Assembly: GCF_002999335.1 (NCBI RefSeq)
Contig: NW_020312525.1
Location: 124,001 to 188,000, forward strand
Source of the DNA: Cyclospora cayetanensis
Taxonomy: Eukaryota > Apicomplexa > Conoidasida > Eucoccidiorida > Eimeriidae
DNA length: 64,000 bases
Reading direction: 5' to 3'
The notes below the pieces were generated by a model. The model did no database searches, was not told the origin of the DNA, and saw only the letters and a program-made list of their open reading frames with translations. The stretch's first letter is position 1. Each line of letters opens with the position of its first letter. Both the position numbers and the translations under genes were made by a program. Of the stretch, positions 23,014-34,536 are shown piece after piece.

Positions 23014-25775
23014 TTATTCACTGTCGCTGCTATACTTTTTACTGGGTTTTGGTTTAGGGGTTTTCAGTTTCAATCTAAGGCCATTTCGCTTCTTTTCCTT
23101 ATGCTTCTTTTTCTTTGAAGGAGATTTCTTTCTCGTCTTCCTTTCGACACTACTTTGCCTTTCTCGAACTCGATCGCGATCCCGCTCTCCATCTATCAGC
23201 TTGTCTCGGCCTCTACACCTCGATCTGTCCCTGCTTCTGCTTCTGCTCCGGCTGCGACGCCGTTTGTGAGATGATACATACGCAGGGGACAGTGCCCTTC
23301 TGGGCTCTGTTACGCCGGTCCTGCCGCTGCTGCTGCTACTGCTACTGCTACTGCTGCTGCTACTGCTGCTGCTGCTTCGCACATATTTACTGCTTGGCTC
23401 GTCCTCCCCCCGACACTCTGTTTTACCATTAACTTTGTCGGCAATTGCTTCCTCCCTGGAGGCGCCGCCTGCGGCAGTGTGTTTGACATTCTCCTTGGCA
23501 GCAGCAGCAGCTCTGCAGTCCGCTACCCAGGCTCGGACCTCATCCGCTACTTTGTCAGCTATAGAAACACCTGGAAGTGTTGCAGCGAATACTAGCTGAA
23601 AGAATCACAACGCCGCAAACAGGCTTCACGAAATGGCGCGCTGAGGCCGTGAACTTACGTCTGTAGATACAAGAGATGAAGACAGGACTCAGCAAGAAGC
23701 CACACGTCGGAAGCCGCAGAAAAATACTGCAGGACCAGGCAGCTGGCACCCACAATGAACTACAGCGATAGCAAGAGCAAACAACCAGCAAAGATGCCTT
23801 ACGACAATAAGCAACTGACCTTGAGTTCCGCCGCCTTTTGCGCACTCTCTTCGGCCATCTTTAAAAGCTCTTCGTCTTGCATGAGTTGATAGGAGCGGAG
23901 GTTCTCGAAGAAGAGACCAAAAGGCCGCCACAGGGTCCTCTGCTGCAACAGAGGGGCCTTTTTATAGAGAAGAGACACCTGAGCCTCCAGAGCCTTGCAC
24001 TCCAGTGCGATCCGTTCCTGAGGAACGCACCGAGGAGACATTAAGGCAAGCAGGACGATGGCACTATCAAGAAGACGGCAGTATGTGTTGCGCTGCGTTT
24101 CTCGCGTTTCATTTTGGTCATACGGAGAGATGGCATGTAGTATTCCAAGTAGCGATTACATATTCAGCTATAATGAACCATTCAAAGTGCCAAGAAAGGG
24201 ATCAAACAGCAGTTGCGAACAAATGTGGACATACGGTAGTCCGCCGTTTGAGTTCCGCTTCAGTGAGCTCGTGAGAGCAAGAGGCAACAAAAGTGCGCAG
24301 TCCTGCACAAGTGCACTACAAAAGCATGATTCTGCGTATCTGGCGACCAGTACCCGCTTGACTTTTAGAAACTTCCAAATTGCAAAATTTTGACAGCTGG
24401 GCACTCTGAAAGCTAGCAAAGAAGGTAAAGCTTCTTACGGTTTCTGGCGTCTGGATCTCTTCGAAAGATATCGGGCTCGCTTTCTTCGATAGACACCGTA
24501 GCTTCAAATGCATGCGCTGCTGCTGCGCCTGCCGCGGCTCCCTTCTGCTGCTGCTGCTGCTGTTCGTCAGGGTCTAATGTGTGAGGCAGCGCTGGCCGGA
24601 TCTCTTCCATCCGTTCTTGCAAGTACTGCAGCTGAACCTGTACAACGGCAGAAGCGGAAAGCTGTAACTACCCTTCTGCAACCTTCTCCTTTAGGCCTCC
24701 TGCAGGGGGAGGAGGCCGCCCCTTGCTGTGGGGTTTCGCCTTCTTCCTCTGCTCCAGAGTCTCTACACGCAGCTGTTGCCGAAAAGAAACGTGTACATGG
24801 TAGAAGCTACAGCAGCGCTTTTTCCCCGTTTCCACTCAGACGGCCATGTGCCGCCAGCCCTAAACTCCAACCCGCATGACTTACCTGAAATCCAACATTA
24901 GGATAGACAGGCCGTTTGCGCGTGAGAAACTCTAAGGCATCTTCCATCCGTAGGCTTTTTCTGAAGAGCAAATATGCCAGGATAATGCATGCACTCCGGC
25001 TTATCCCCTTTGCGCAGTGTACCAGCACCCGGCCTCCTACTTTCTTCTCTCCTGCTGAGCATGCTGTCTCACTCCCTGCCGCAGGCGTGCTGCCGTCAGA
25101 TTCAGCAGGACCTAGACTGTCTTCTGGGAAGGCGTAGCTGTTAATTATACAGTCCTTCTCTACAAAACAATGGTTCCTCCTGCGGCTTTGTAGCAGCCGC
25201 ACGTTGTGTTGCGGTATCCCTGCTGCTGCTGCTGCTGCCGCTGCTGCCATTTGCTGCTCGTCTGGAGCATGAAGCCGGTAGTTCCTATCACCGAGGGCTT
25301 GATCTATGAAGTCAAAGCAAAGAGGAAACAGAGGCAGCACCAGCTCCTGAGGTGTATCGACAGCATGACAGCAGCAGTACACGAATCTATCAGGGTGCAC
25401 CGCAAGGTACTGCACCAGCTGTTGCTGCTGCATCTGCTGCAGCACCCGCTGCTGCTGTTGCACCCTTGCTGGCTCCGTTTCAGGATTGCACTTTAGAATC
25501 TCCTTGCGCTGCTTCATTTGCTGCTGCAGTTGCTGCTGCAGCACAGAGGGTGAGGCTGCAGCATTGTGAAGGCAAAGTATGTGTGTAATGCCATGATGCT
25601 GCAACCAGCTGCCGCTCCTCGCCGCAGCAGCAGACCCAAGGAAGAGACCAGGGAGGACCTCATGTGCCGCTTGGCGCTGTTGAGAAGAAAAAGGAGAAAA
25701 ATGAGAGAAGAATGAATATCCTGAAGCAACACCACCACTGCTGCCTGCCCCAACAGGGGCGGGACGGCTATCCAT
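23014..25775 (-). CDS. Dual-specificity protein phosphatase with Arg/Ser-rich C-terminal tail
   Basis: Five exons fit with matching phases: 25775-24885, 24637-24439, 24302-24235, 24017-23820 and 23595-23014, giving about 645 residues. Exon 1 holds a dual-specificity phosphatase domain. It opens with VLPGLFLGSAAAA, has the acid-loop region AVDTPQELVLPLF, and carries the catalytic signature HCAKGISRS, with Cys and Arg of the HCxxGxxR loop both present, then AYLLFRKSLRMEDALEFL. The expected NVGFQ...LQYLQE helix spans the exon 1-2 junction, which supports the splice. Poly-Gln and poly-Ala inserts interrupt the fold. Exons 2-4 add a charged helical region. The last exon gives a Ser run, RSRSRSRSRDRSRCRGRD, and a Lys-rich end, like an SR or nuclear speckle tail. 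It is likely an active phosphatase of nuclear or splicing-related targets; the target is inference. ATG at 25775 is the first Met. Confidence -1.
23321..23376 (-). repeat. CTG/CTA triplet tract coding poly-Ser
   Basis: An imperfect trinucleotide run (gctgctgctactgctactg type) read on the reverse strand as about 18 consecutive Ser codons, just before the Arg/Ser-rich tail of the phosphatase. It is a likely length-polymorphic microsatellite. Confidence -1.
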
Positions 25776-26722
25776 TCCAGCTGCTGCGGATGCCGCTACT
25801 ACTGCAGTTTCTGCCAGTTCTCAGAAGTCCATGGAGCGTCGATGCGACTGAAACTCTTGATTCGCTGAGCAACGGGCAGTGCAGTTGCACACGAGTAAAT
25901 CGGATGTTGAGACACTGTAGCGCGAAGGGCCAGCAGCCTCAGTTGGGGAGCCTGGAGTCGCAGCAGCAGGCCCTTTGGGAAAACTCGGGATCGCTTACTC
26001 AGTGCCGCTTCGACTGTGCAAGACTGCAGAGTGAAGTTCCTCCTCATTGCTGCTCGCAAGGGGGAGGGAACGGTTCGCCTTAGCAGCAGCTGTTGCTGCT
26101 GAGGCTGTAAAGCCTCGGAGAACCCTCACAAGGGGACCTGCCAGAAGTGAAAAGATGAGAAGGGAGATATCGTAGGGAACCACTAAAAGGGCGACTTCGA
26201 GCCAAACTGCCGGCACAAACGAAATGGGAAGCGAGGGCCTTGCGGTGAGGCACTGGCAACGGCGCGGCGAGTCAGTATGAAAAGGTGAGCGGCAGCCACT
26301 CAATCACCTAAAATGGGCTGCATCACCGCAAATGGGCACATGTGCTACGCCTGACTGAGACCCAGTACGTCCCCATGCGCTTAGAATGGTTCAAAAGCCA
26401 CGCGCATGCACAATGCATGCAGAACACGGCCCCCTTATTGGCGACAGCGTAGTGTTGCAAACACCTCAGGACTCGCAGGAGTACCGCTTTTTGGAAAGGT
26501 AATGTGTTTTGCCTAACCCAGCTTATATGGAAGGAACTCTCACAGTCATGTACACATGCTGGAGCTAGTGCGATTGCATGAGCAGCACCGCCTCGACCCC
26601 TCATGAGTAACTGCATGAGTTTATAGCTTTGTCTACATACGGTCACAATGGGATATATTTGACGCAGTATCTACATTCGTGCTGCATTTCAAATATAAAT
26701 CAGTTAGAGCAGCCAATAGAAA
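25776..26722. other. Divergent intergenic region, phosphatase and cytochrome b5 genes
   Basis: About 950 bases between two divergently oriented start codons. It holds no supported exon. Both promoters should lie here. Open frames are short and overlap in several phases. Confidence -1.
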
Positions 26723-28170
26723 ATGAAATCAATGCATGATGTGGGATCAGGCGCTGCTGCTACTCCTGATGCAGCGGCAGCACCTGAAACACCAGTGCCC
26801 CTCCCGGTAGGACGAACCGTTGAGTCGGGTACATTGCCAATACGACGACATTTCAGTAGCAGCAGCAGTAGTAGTAGCACAAGTGGCGCCTCTGTTGCCT
26901 CTCAGTGGGCAGCCGCACCAGTGGTTTCAGGTTCTGGAGAGGAGGACGCTTCTGGGGGGCCCCCTGCCCTGTTTTCTGCCCTGACACCCCAGATGCCCCT
27001 CGTCAGTATACTGCACTCGCGTGCCTCAGATATACTGCAGCAGCGGCAACACAAAATGGCGGAACAAGGCATGCAGAAGGCCCCAATCGGAGGGTTTTCA
27101 GGGCGCATGGGAGGTGAGAAGTTAAAATATTAACAAATGACACTATGCAGATCTCATGACTTCGGAACAACGGAGAGCCACCAATGTTGTGTGGCCACTT
27201 TCTCTGTAACTATCATAGCCTGGGGCTCTTTGCATGCGTCCCCGTACGCATCCGTGTCTTCCATTTGGCTCTCTGCCGTGCTTTTCCTCCCTGTCCTTTT
27301 GCTCGCTCTCTTTTCCAGTCTGCCTGGGCACGCCACTCGCCGCTTCCCTTTGTGCGGTCACTCCCGCAGTCGCTGTGTTTACTCTGCCCCGCACTCTTGC
27401 CGTCTGAAGCTTTCCCTGATTATATTATTTAGCGCCGGAGTGCGTTTGTACGTCCCCCTTTGTTAAAGCGTGAGAGCGTCGTCTCCCTGAGCGTCTTCTG
27501 TTCCCGCAGTGTCAAACCAGAGTCGATTCAGGGATCTGACTGCCGGAAACAAAAGCAGGGGAGATCCCTTCAGGCAAATTACACCGGAAGAGGTATTTAT
27601 ACATATATATATGTATGTAGATATAGCAAATAAGCATTAACATATGTAGGTATCGAGTTTAATGCTCTGTCGATATTTTGGTCTAGCGATTTGTTTCCAT
27701 CCATGTGGGCAGCTGCCTTGCACTGTCTCTTCTCTCTGCTCTCCTTGCAGCTAAGTGCGCACCACAGTCGGAGCGACTGTTGGGTGGCCTTAGAGGGCGT
27801 CGTGTATGACATATCCTCCTACCTCCGCTTTCATCCAGGGGGCTCTCAAGTACTCCTGGGGGTAGCGGGGAGAGAGGCGTACTCCGAATTCGTTAAATAC
27901 CACCCCTGGGTCAATTATAGGTTTATTTTAGAGAACTGCAGAGTAGGAATTTTGACCACAAACGCATCTGCCAAGAGCACTGAGGCCCACCTTCTTCCAG
28001 GGTTCGCTCAACCATCAAGCAAACCCCAAAGGCGCTGCAAGGACCCCCTCCGAATCGCGCTTGAGCAGCCTGGAGGCGAAACTCCCAAGGGGCTACTTTT
28101 GCCCACCCCCGAAGGCTGCGATGAGGCTGAGGAGGGGTCACCTAGGACTCCGCAGTTTGGAGACCTTTAA
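26723..28170 (+). CDS. Cytochrome b5-like heme-binding domain protein
   Basis: Three exons (26723-27113, 27510-27592, 27751-28170) splice in phase to about 297 residues. The first codes a Ser/Ala/Pro-rich N-terminus. The last holds a cytochrome b5 domain: SDCWVALEGVVYDISSYL, then the heme ligand motif HPGG (in RFHPGGSQ), and a second candidate ligand in KYHPWVNYRFILENC. The HxWVNY...L..C.VG pattern is that of the b5 domain of NCB5OR (CYB5R4) rather than microsomal b5. No CS or reductase domain follows; the protein ends with a Pro-rich tail about 80 residues after the domain, and there is no transmembrane anchor. It is therefore likely a soluble electron-transfer or heme-binding protein that needs a separate reductase. 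ATG at 26723 opens the frame. Confidence -1.
27598..27626. repeat. AT-rich microsatellite in an intron
   Basis: An alternating TA/TG patch (tatacatatatatatgtatg) directly after the second donor of the cytochrome b5 gene. It is noncoding. Confidence -1.
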
Positions 28171-28522
28171 ACCCGTGATTATTAGTATTATGTATAAATG
28201 CAGTTTCGTTTCTGTGCTACGCACAGAGGGGCATCGAATGCAAGTATACAAGCACTCAGGGCACAAGCCTGCACTAGAAGGAAAAATTGAAAGAGCCGCT
28301 AAGAGTCCAATGCTAAGACAATAATGCAGGAGTATTCCAATGCCATGTAACGCCAAGCGCTTGAGCTACAGAATCTGGCAAAAGTCTGCTGAATGCCACC
28401 CATCCAGGTCCTGTGCGCGGCGTAGCTCGCTCGCTCGCTCAACAGATTCCTAGCTGTTTATTCAGCGACTTGGCATGCAAACTTGCTTCTTCCCTGGTGA
28501 GATGCCGCCCTACTGGGCATTT
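28171..28522. other. Convergent intergenic region
   Basis: About 350 bases between the 3' ends of the cytochrome b5 gene (+) and SDA1 (-). It includes a short tandem gctc repeat at about 28424-28440. The two 3' UTRs must share or abut here. Confidence -1.
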
Positions 28523-31500
28523 CTACCTCTTGCGCCTCCTAGGCTTCCCGACTTGGCTCTTTTTCAGGTTTTTAATTCTCTTCTTGAGGTTCGCTGCTTT
28601 ATCCCGCACACTAAGCTGCTTTTTTTCCCTGAGGCGGCGGCTCTGAATGGATGCGCGCAACAACAGAAGTACACTCCTTTAAAGTGGGGTACGGGCATTG
28701 ATAGAGAAAAGGGATGCAAAAAAGGAGACATTCTGCATCAATGGTGCAACAAAGTTGTCTTATCACCTGTTGGATCATAAGCAAGGGTTTCCTTCTGTCT
28801 TTGACGTGCTGAGGCGTTGAGCCCTTTTTGTTTTCAGTATCTTGCTGCCACTTTTTGCCACCTAGTTTCTTCTGCTGCAGCTTCTCCTCGCGTTCCCGGG
28901 CCCGCTCTCTCGCCCTGCGCCGCTTGCGGCCCGCAATACCTTCCAGGTCTCGCTCTGACACAAACCCATCCTGAGAAAGTAACACAACCCCACCCACAAA
29001 CACATATACACCCTAGTGTTCCGACTAGGCCGTGGCATGAAGTGCAGGTGATGGGGAGGCCGTACAGTACAAAGACTGTTTAAAATAGGAATAATTCGGC
29101 ATGCACAAGCAAGCGTAGTACGCGTTGACGATGATAATGAGCAAGCCCAAGGACACATGTACATAGATCTAAAAACAAACTGATGTGCAAACAGATGTAC
29201 ATGCATTTGTGTATGTTGCGAAGTTTCTCAACAAAAAAAACACACATCAAAGACATGAGCGCCCCTTACCTCCTGACGGTGTCCCTCAGTTTCATCCTCG
29301 CTGTCTTCGCTGTCACTGCTGCTATCACTGCTATTTGCAGCTTGGCTATCCATGTCTTCTTCCGCAGTAAGTAACTTGAGCAGCTTCAGATCCCTCTCCG
29401 AGTCAACTTGAAGGCCCCCCTTCTTCCGCGACCCTCCTCTGACCTGCTGTGCCAAGTGCTTTGCTCTCAACAAACGCAGAGCTGCAAAGTCTGCATCAGT
29501 TAGCAAACGTGCACCACCCTCTGGAACGTGATCCGCTTCTGCTTGCACTTCTGAAATCTCCTCCTTAGTTGCTGCGTCTCCTGCCGCTGTTTGAAGGCGG
29601 CGTTTCTTCTTTGGTGGCTGCCCTCCTTCGGTTGCTTCCTGTGTTGATTGTTGCTCTATTTCTATTTTTTCCTTGTCTATCTCTTCTCCATGTGCATCTT
29701 CGTCTGGCTGGCTGTCCTCAGCTTCACTGTCTTCTTCGTATTCGTCTGTCTCTTCTGCTTCATCTGCCCCTTCATCTGTCTCTTCACCATCTGTCTCCCC
29801 CTCTGTCTCGCTGCCCTGGGCGTCATCGTCTCCTTCCTCGCCCTCACTCTCACCCTCATCAGTCTCTTCCTCCTCTTCCTCTTCCTCCTCTTCCTCTTCC
29901 TCCTCTGCACCCCGCAATGCCCTCTGCAGCTCCTCCTTGGAACGCCTTTTTAGAGCCTCCAGCTGCGGCAGTAGACTGAGGGTCGTCGAGGTGGTGAGGG
30001 CCCCAAACTCCAGGGGGCCCCCCTGAGAACACACGTCACAAAGCCTGACAGTGTAGCTGCCCCCTTAGATTATCATCAGGGCTTTTACAAGATGCTTACA
30101 CCAAAGTCGCAGTAACGCTGAGAGACAGAGAGCCATTAAGAGAAACGTCGAGAAAAAAGGCGTCGAATTGTGGAGGCGGCAAGGACGCGAATGAGAGAGG
30201 CTACCAAAGAACGGTCAACAAAAAGGAGCTTTCTCTCACTGTGTTTCGTTGTAGCTGTATGGCAGCTTCCTTGCCCAGGAAGGCTTTTGGAAGCATTGTC
30301 GGGCATACTTCCCTAAAGACATTCAAAAGGCCCCTAGCAGCCGCAGACACGCTTTTGCTGCTCTTGTGCTTAGTGTATTGTAGCAAGTCTCCGAGCAGCT
30401 CGGCCGTCATGCATTGCGGATTTCTGCTGCAGATCTCCATTATCTGCGCCATAGACACGCCCTAGCCCGTACGCCTTGTGGCCTCAACCTTCAATCTAAG
30501 ATGACTACGATTTGAGGATCTGACTGTGCCACGGGCCAGGATTCGCTGTTGGTAAGACGCATATTGCGGAAAATGTTGGAGATGCACCCGCCAGATAGTG
30601 TGCGAGAATGTAGTTACAGGCTTAGGCCGTACAGGTATGGAGGACTTACAGCGTTGAGGCCCAGTGTGATTACCTCCTCTCCCCGCGTGTCGTTCACGAA
30701 GTTGTCTGCAATCGTTTTGACGAGGGGCAAGACTTCTTGGGGAGGAACTCCGGCATGAACAGCGTTGGCAGAGACCGCGAGAAGTGCAGGGACCAGCCGT
30801 TGCGTGGGATTCATGTACCTCTGTAAGTAGGGGTAGAGGTTGAACAACAACACCTTGTGATGCGAAATTAGACGGGACAATAAATTGAGGAAGACAACAC
30901 GCGTGCCAAAGCTTTCGCGCTGCTGACGCACGCGGGCTGTAGACGAACAAATAGAAACACGCAAAAGCAGCCCATAGTCCGACCTCAAAAGCCAGGACTT
31001 ACTGCATTCTCCACCCATGAAACATAGCAAAGAGCTTTACTTTTCTGAAAAGGCCAGAGCCAGCAGCTGTCTGTGCCTCCCATTTGATGACAAAGTACAC
31101 GCCGAAACCAGGAGCCTAAGCGCAACGCGTGATCAGGAGATTCCACCCTAAACCTTAAACCCTGAACCCCATTAATTATTACCAAAAAGCTTTTCTGCGA
31201 AGGAATGGGGGTCGTAAATGAGATCCAAGATGGCGGTAGAGGCCGTAGTTCCCCACTGCTCGCGCTGTTCCTCAATTCGTTGCTGCTTTCGCACCAGACG
31301 CTTCTGCAAGCGTTGCTGCAGCAGCAACCAGAAGACATAGCATTGCAACATGCGCAGCGTACCAGAGGGGCCAGAAATGCATACCAAGCCCGTTTACATC
31401 CAAAGGAAAACTGAGCGCAACCATAGAAATCTTTCAAGAGTGTGAGGGAAATCCAAGCAAATCGTGAATCGCTTCAACGCGATAGGCCTCCACAGCGTAT

Positions 31501-33783
31501 GCCTTTGTAGATTACGTAGGCACCAGCAAAAGCAACCGCAAGGGAATCAAACGGGGAGTGCCAGGCATTAGGACAGCGCTTTACTTCTCGGCACTTTGTG
31601 CTTTCAGCGCAAAAAGCTTCCAATGTAGAGCTCGAGTGATACAGCAGACCCGTTCAGTGAGCACATGGAGCCTAAGGCATGCCGATACCCCTCAAAGCAT
31701 CACGCGCCCTCCCCCCCCACGAAGGCTTCCCACCTTTTGCTTTTTCAGCTTCCGTTTGGCCGCAAGCGACTTCTTCGAGTGCAGGGCGCTGTGCTGCTGT
31801 AGCTCTGCCGCTGCGGCTGCTGCCACTGCCTCCTCACCCTCTTCTTCCTCTGCCTGGACGGAATAGTTCGCTTGGGTTGCTGCGGCCTGCGAAGCAGCAG
31901 CGTACCAGCGGAATCACTTGCTCTGGTAAACACTCAAAGAGCCTCCCTGACGAGCACAAATCGCTGCCACTGGTGAGAACCTCCACCCAGAAGGCGCTAC
32001 AGGCCCTCGCGGAGAGCGTCTAGTGGGGCCCTGGGGCCATGCGTCTGCTTAGCCATAGGATGAGGCTGTAGCTTCGCTTTTGCCCGGCCCAACCACATCC
32101 AGTGGCTAGCTCAAGAGAATGGTGGCTAGTACACTGCCAGCTTGGGGATACCTGAATCTCGCCCAGGAGGAATAGAGCCCCACTAGAGGCGAGTTTGGCG
32201 TCCGGTGCAAGGGTCGCCCCGACCACTGCGTTGACAACCTTGGCAGCGAAGTCGCTGTTGCGCGTCTGTGGCTTGAGGCTGAGGTGACGGTACACCTGAA
32301 ATAAGCAGCAGAGTGCGAGCCGGGCTGCAACGGGAGAGGAACCGCTCTTCAGAAGCGCGAAAAGACGATTCAACAGCAAGCCCCGAGCCTGCGAGAGCAT
32401 CACCGAAACGACAGAAAAACACCAAACATACAGCCACAGAGTCCCCTACTTTCAGATGCACGGCCACTGCAAACACAACTTATGAAACTTTCCTACAACA
32501 AATCTTCTGGTCCTGTCTTAGGATCCGCTAATGGTCCTGCAGACCTAGACAGCCATCGCCTCTGAAATCAAGCCCCACTTGGTTGCTATTCGTTGAACCG
32601 AAGACTTTCGCGACGTCCTTAACGACAAAGGCCATGAGACGTTGCCGCACAAACTTGTCTTTTAGACACAGAAGAGCCAGGGACTGTTGCAAGAGCTCCT
32701 CGCAGCTCAGCTGCAAAGACGCCAGACACCCTAAACCACAAATCTACTCATGAGGATACGCCTGTAGGTGGCGGCTGCTCTGGAGATGCCGGGCTACATT
32801 TGCGGAAGAAGGGTGCTGCTGTATAATTCAAACGCAGTGAGGGCCTTCTCTCGGCACTACCACAGGCGTTGAAGTTTTGTTTTGAGGGACTTTGCTTTTC
32901 GCAGTACCATCTTTTTACTCCGCAGAAGAAGAACAGCATTGAGCAGTGCATGGCGCGTTGTCGGGTGCAGCTCGGCGCTGCTAAGGAGCTGCTGCATCGC
33001 CTCCTTCAATTCCACGGATGGCGAAGGGCCCCCGTCGAGGGGGCCCTGGATGGAGGATGTTGCCTCAGGACCAAAGGCGTCGGACACCAAGGCTCTCTCT
33101 GAATTCCCCAAAGTCTCTGCATCTCCAGAAGCCCACGAATCGGCTGCCTCTGCGCTGTAGCAGGGGGCAGTCTGCAGGAGCCACACAGCGAACTAGCGAG
33201 CGCAGGTCCGAGGCTTCCTGCTCGTGAAGCATCTCCGGGAGGGCATTTTGCAAAGATCCAGACAACGCTGCATTTACAAGAAGAACGGGCTTAACGGTTT
33301 TGGCTTGAGGCTTTAGACCAAGAGATCGGGACTTACGTGTGCAAGGAACATGGCGAGGCTCTGGAGTTTTCTGGTTGGTCGGTAAGGCTGCTCTTTCAGC
33401 GCGACCAAGAGGCCTCTGAAGTTTGAGAGCTGCAGAAGAAACTCCTCGCGATACGCCTCAGGATCGCGCTTTATCTTGTTCTGCAGCAAACACCCGTAAA
33501 CACTGGGGCCCTAGTTCTAGGCCCACGCGCGAAAGGGGAGGGCATGGGCCTAAGGTTATACAGCAGGATTGGATTAAATGGAGAAGGCAGCCAAAGAAAA
33601 GTGTGGCATGGCAATAAGTGCACGAAGGCGAGAGCGCGACGTCCAGCAGACCGCAAGGCAGGTTTGGCCAACCCTCGCGCTTGATCGCAGCTTCCGATCT
33701 GTGTCGCGTGGGAAGGCTAGGCTTGCCTGCAGGAGAGCCAAAGACATGACGGCGTCTTCCTGATCCTCGTTGAGGCCCCCCAT
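28523..33783 (-). CDS. SDA1: SDA1 family 60S ribosome biogenesis protein
   Basis: SDA1 (SDAD1) is a nucleolar factor for 60S assembly and export. Reverse-strand exons follow the family from end to end. KIKRDPEAYREEFLLQL (33480-33337) matches the N-terminal IKRDPPAYIEEF. A LLNAVLLLRSKKM segment is near 32930. EELLQQSLALLCLKDKFVRQ is at about 32690, an ARLALCCLFQVYRHLSLK block at 32330-32280, and DLIYDPHSFAEKLFG (about 31220), the family's HDPQDFAEKL. SRLISHHKVLLFNLYPYLQR is near 30870, with ADNFVNDTRGEEVITLGLNA after it and AARGLLNVFREVCP at about 30330. Then comes a Glu-rich acidic block (about 29910-29690). The end has GFVSERDLEGIAGRKRRRA and REKKQLSVRDKAANLKKRIK, with TAG at 28523-28525. 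The proposed first exon (33783-33727) ends at a GC donor (CTGCAG|GCAAGC), and joining it to 33480 recreates the conserved LLQ-NKIKRDP junction. Identification is very strong; several internal boundaries are approximate. Confidence -1.
31145..31170. repeat. Interstitial telomere-like repeat
   Basis: The stretch reads ACCCTAAA, CCTTAAA, CCCTGAACCCC: about three degenerate copies of the CCCTAAA heptamer, the coccidian telomere unit, inside an SDA1 intron. Telomere-like repeats scattered with CAG repeats are a known trait of Eimeria chromosomes. Confidence -1.
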
Positions 33784-34536
33784 CTTATCTACAAGCCGCT
33801 GAGCCTGACTGGGTGCCTGCAAGGCTTGCAAGTTTCGGAGCGCCCTAAGAATCCGCGGGGAAAGGGAGCTCAGCAAACGCCCCTGCGCCTCTTATCGCAC
33901 CCAGAAAATTGTCTGTAGACTGAAGTTGCAGCTTTTCAGCAGTTTCCGCAGAGTACGCAAAGGAAGATAGCGGAAGGCGGCGAGGGACACCTCAGCCCCG
34001 CACAGCGAGACTCAAAGCGTGCAGTCCACGGCTGTGCCGGAGGAAAACCTTGTCTGTTTTGACCTATTTGGATGGAACCAGGCTTAGAGCTCGTCCTGCG
34101 GCACTGCTTGCGCAAGATGCTCCTGCAGAAGCAGCGATGAGGCACCTGAAGGTCCAAGGGCCTCCCTCCTCCCGCGGCCATACGGGGGGTTGGGGGGCAT
34201 GCAGCGATGAGGTACCGAGAACCACCCAGCAAGGAAGCAGCGATTAGAGCGGCTCTTCTGAACCTTCCTGCTTATTCATGGGCAGTTTGGACTTCTTAAG
34301 GCCACGCAGGCTCCGAAAAGTCACGATATCTTCACCGGCAGCCCGTTCCTTTTCCTTCAGCGGGGGGCACTGAACAACGCGCTTCCCGCCACAAACCGCC
34401 GCTGCCTCACCCTGAGGCGATCACGAATCCGAGGTGCTGTGCCGTACAAAAAATCAGCGAAGGCAGATTTCACAGCCTCAAGGCTTCCGAGCCTGCCAGC
34501 CTGCCTCCTAGTCCCCAACCCCGAATTTCCGGCAGG
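33784..34536. promoter_or_regulatory. Divergent promoter region shared by SDA1 and TSR4-like genes
   Basis: A 753-base gap between opposite start codons of two ribosome-assembly genes. No supported exon lies within it, although an upstream noncoding or short coding exon of SDA1 before 33783 cannot be excluded. I do not see a defined promoter motif; the role is inferred from position. Confidence -1.

Noticed and set aside
29569..30026. Ser/Leu/Pro-rich open frames on the + strand
   Set aside because: These are the complement of the Glu-rich acidic block of SDA1, open only because of the repeat.
32020..32403. First read as a CBF/MAK21-type segment
   Set aside because: The segment fits the middle of SDA1 better, with SDA1 blocks on both sides in the right order.
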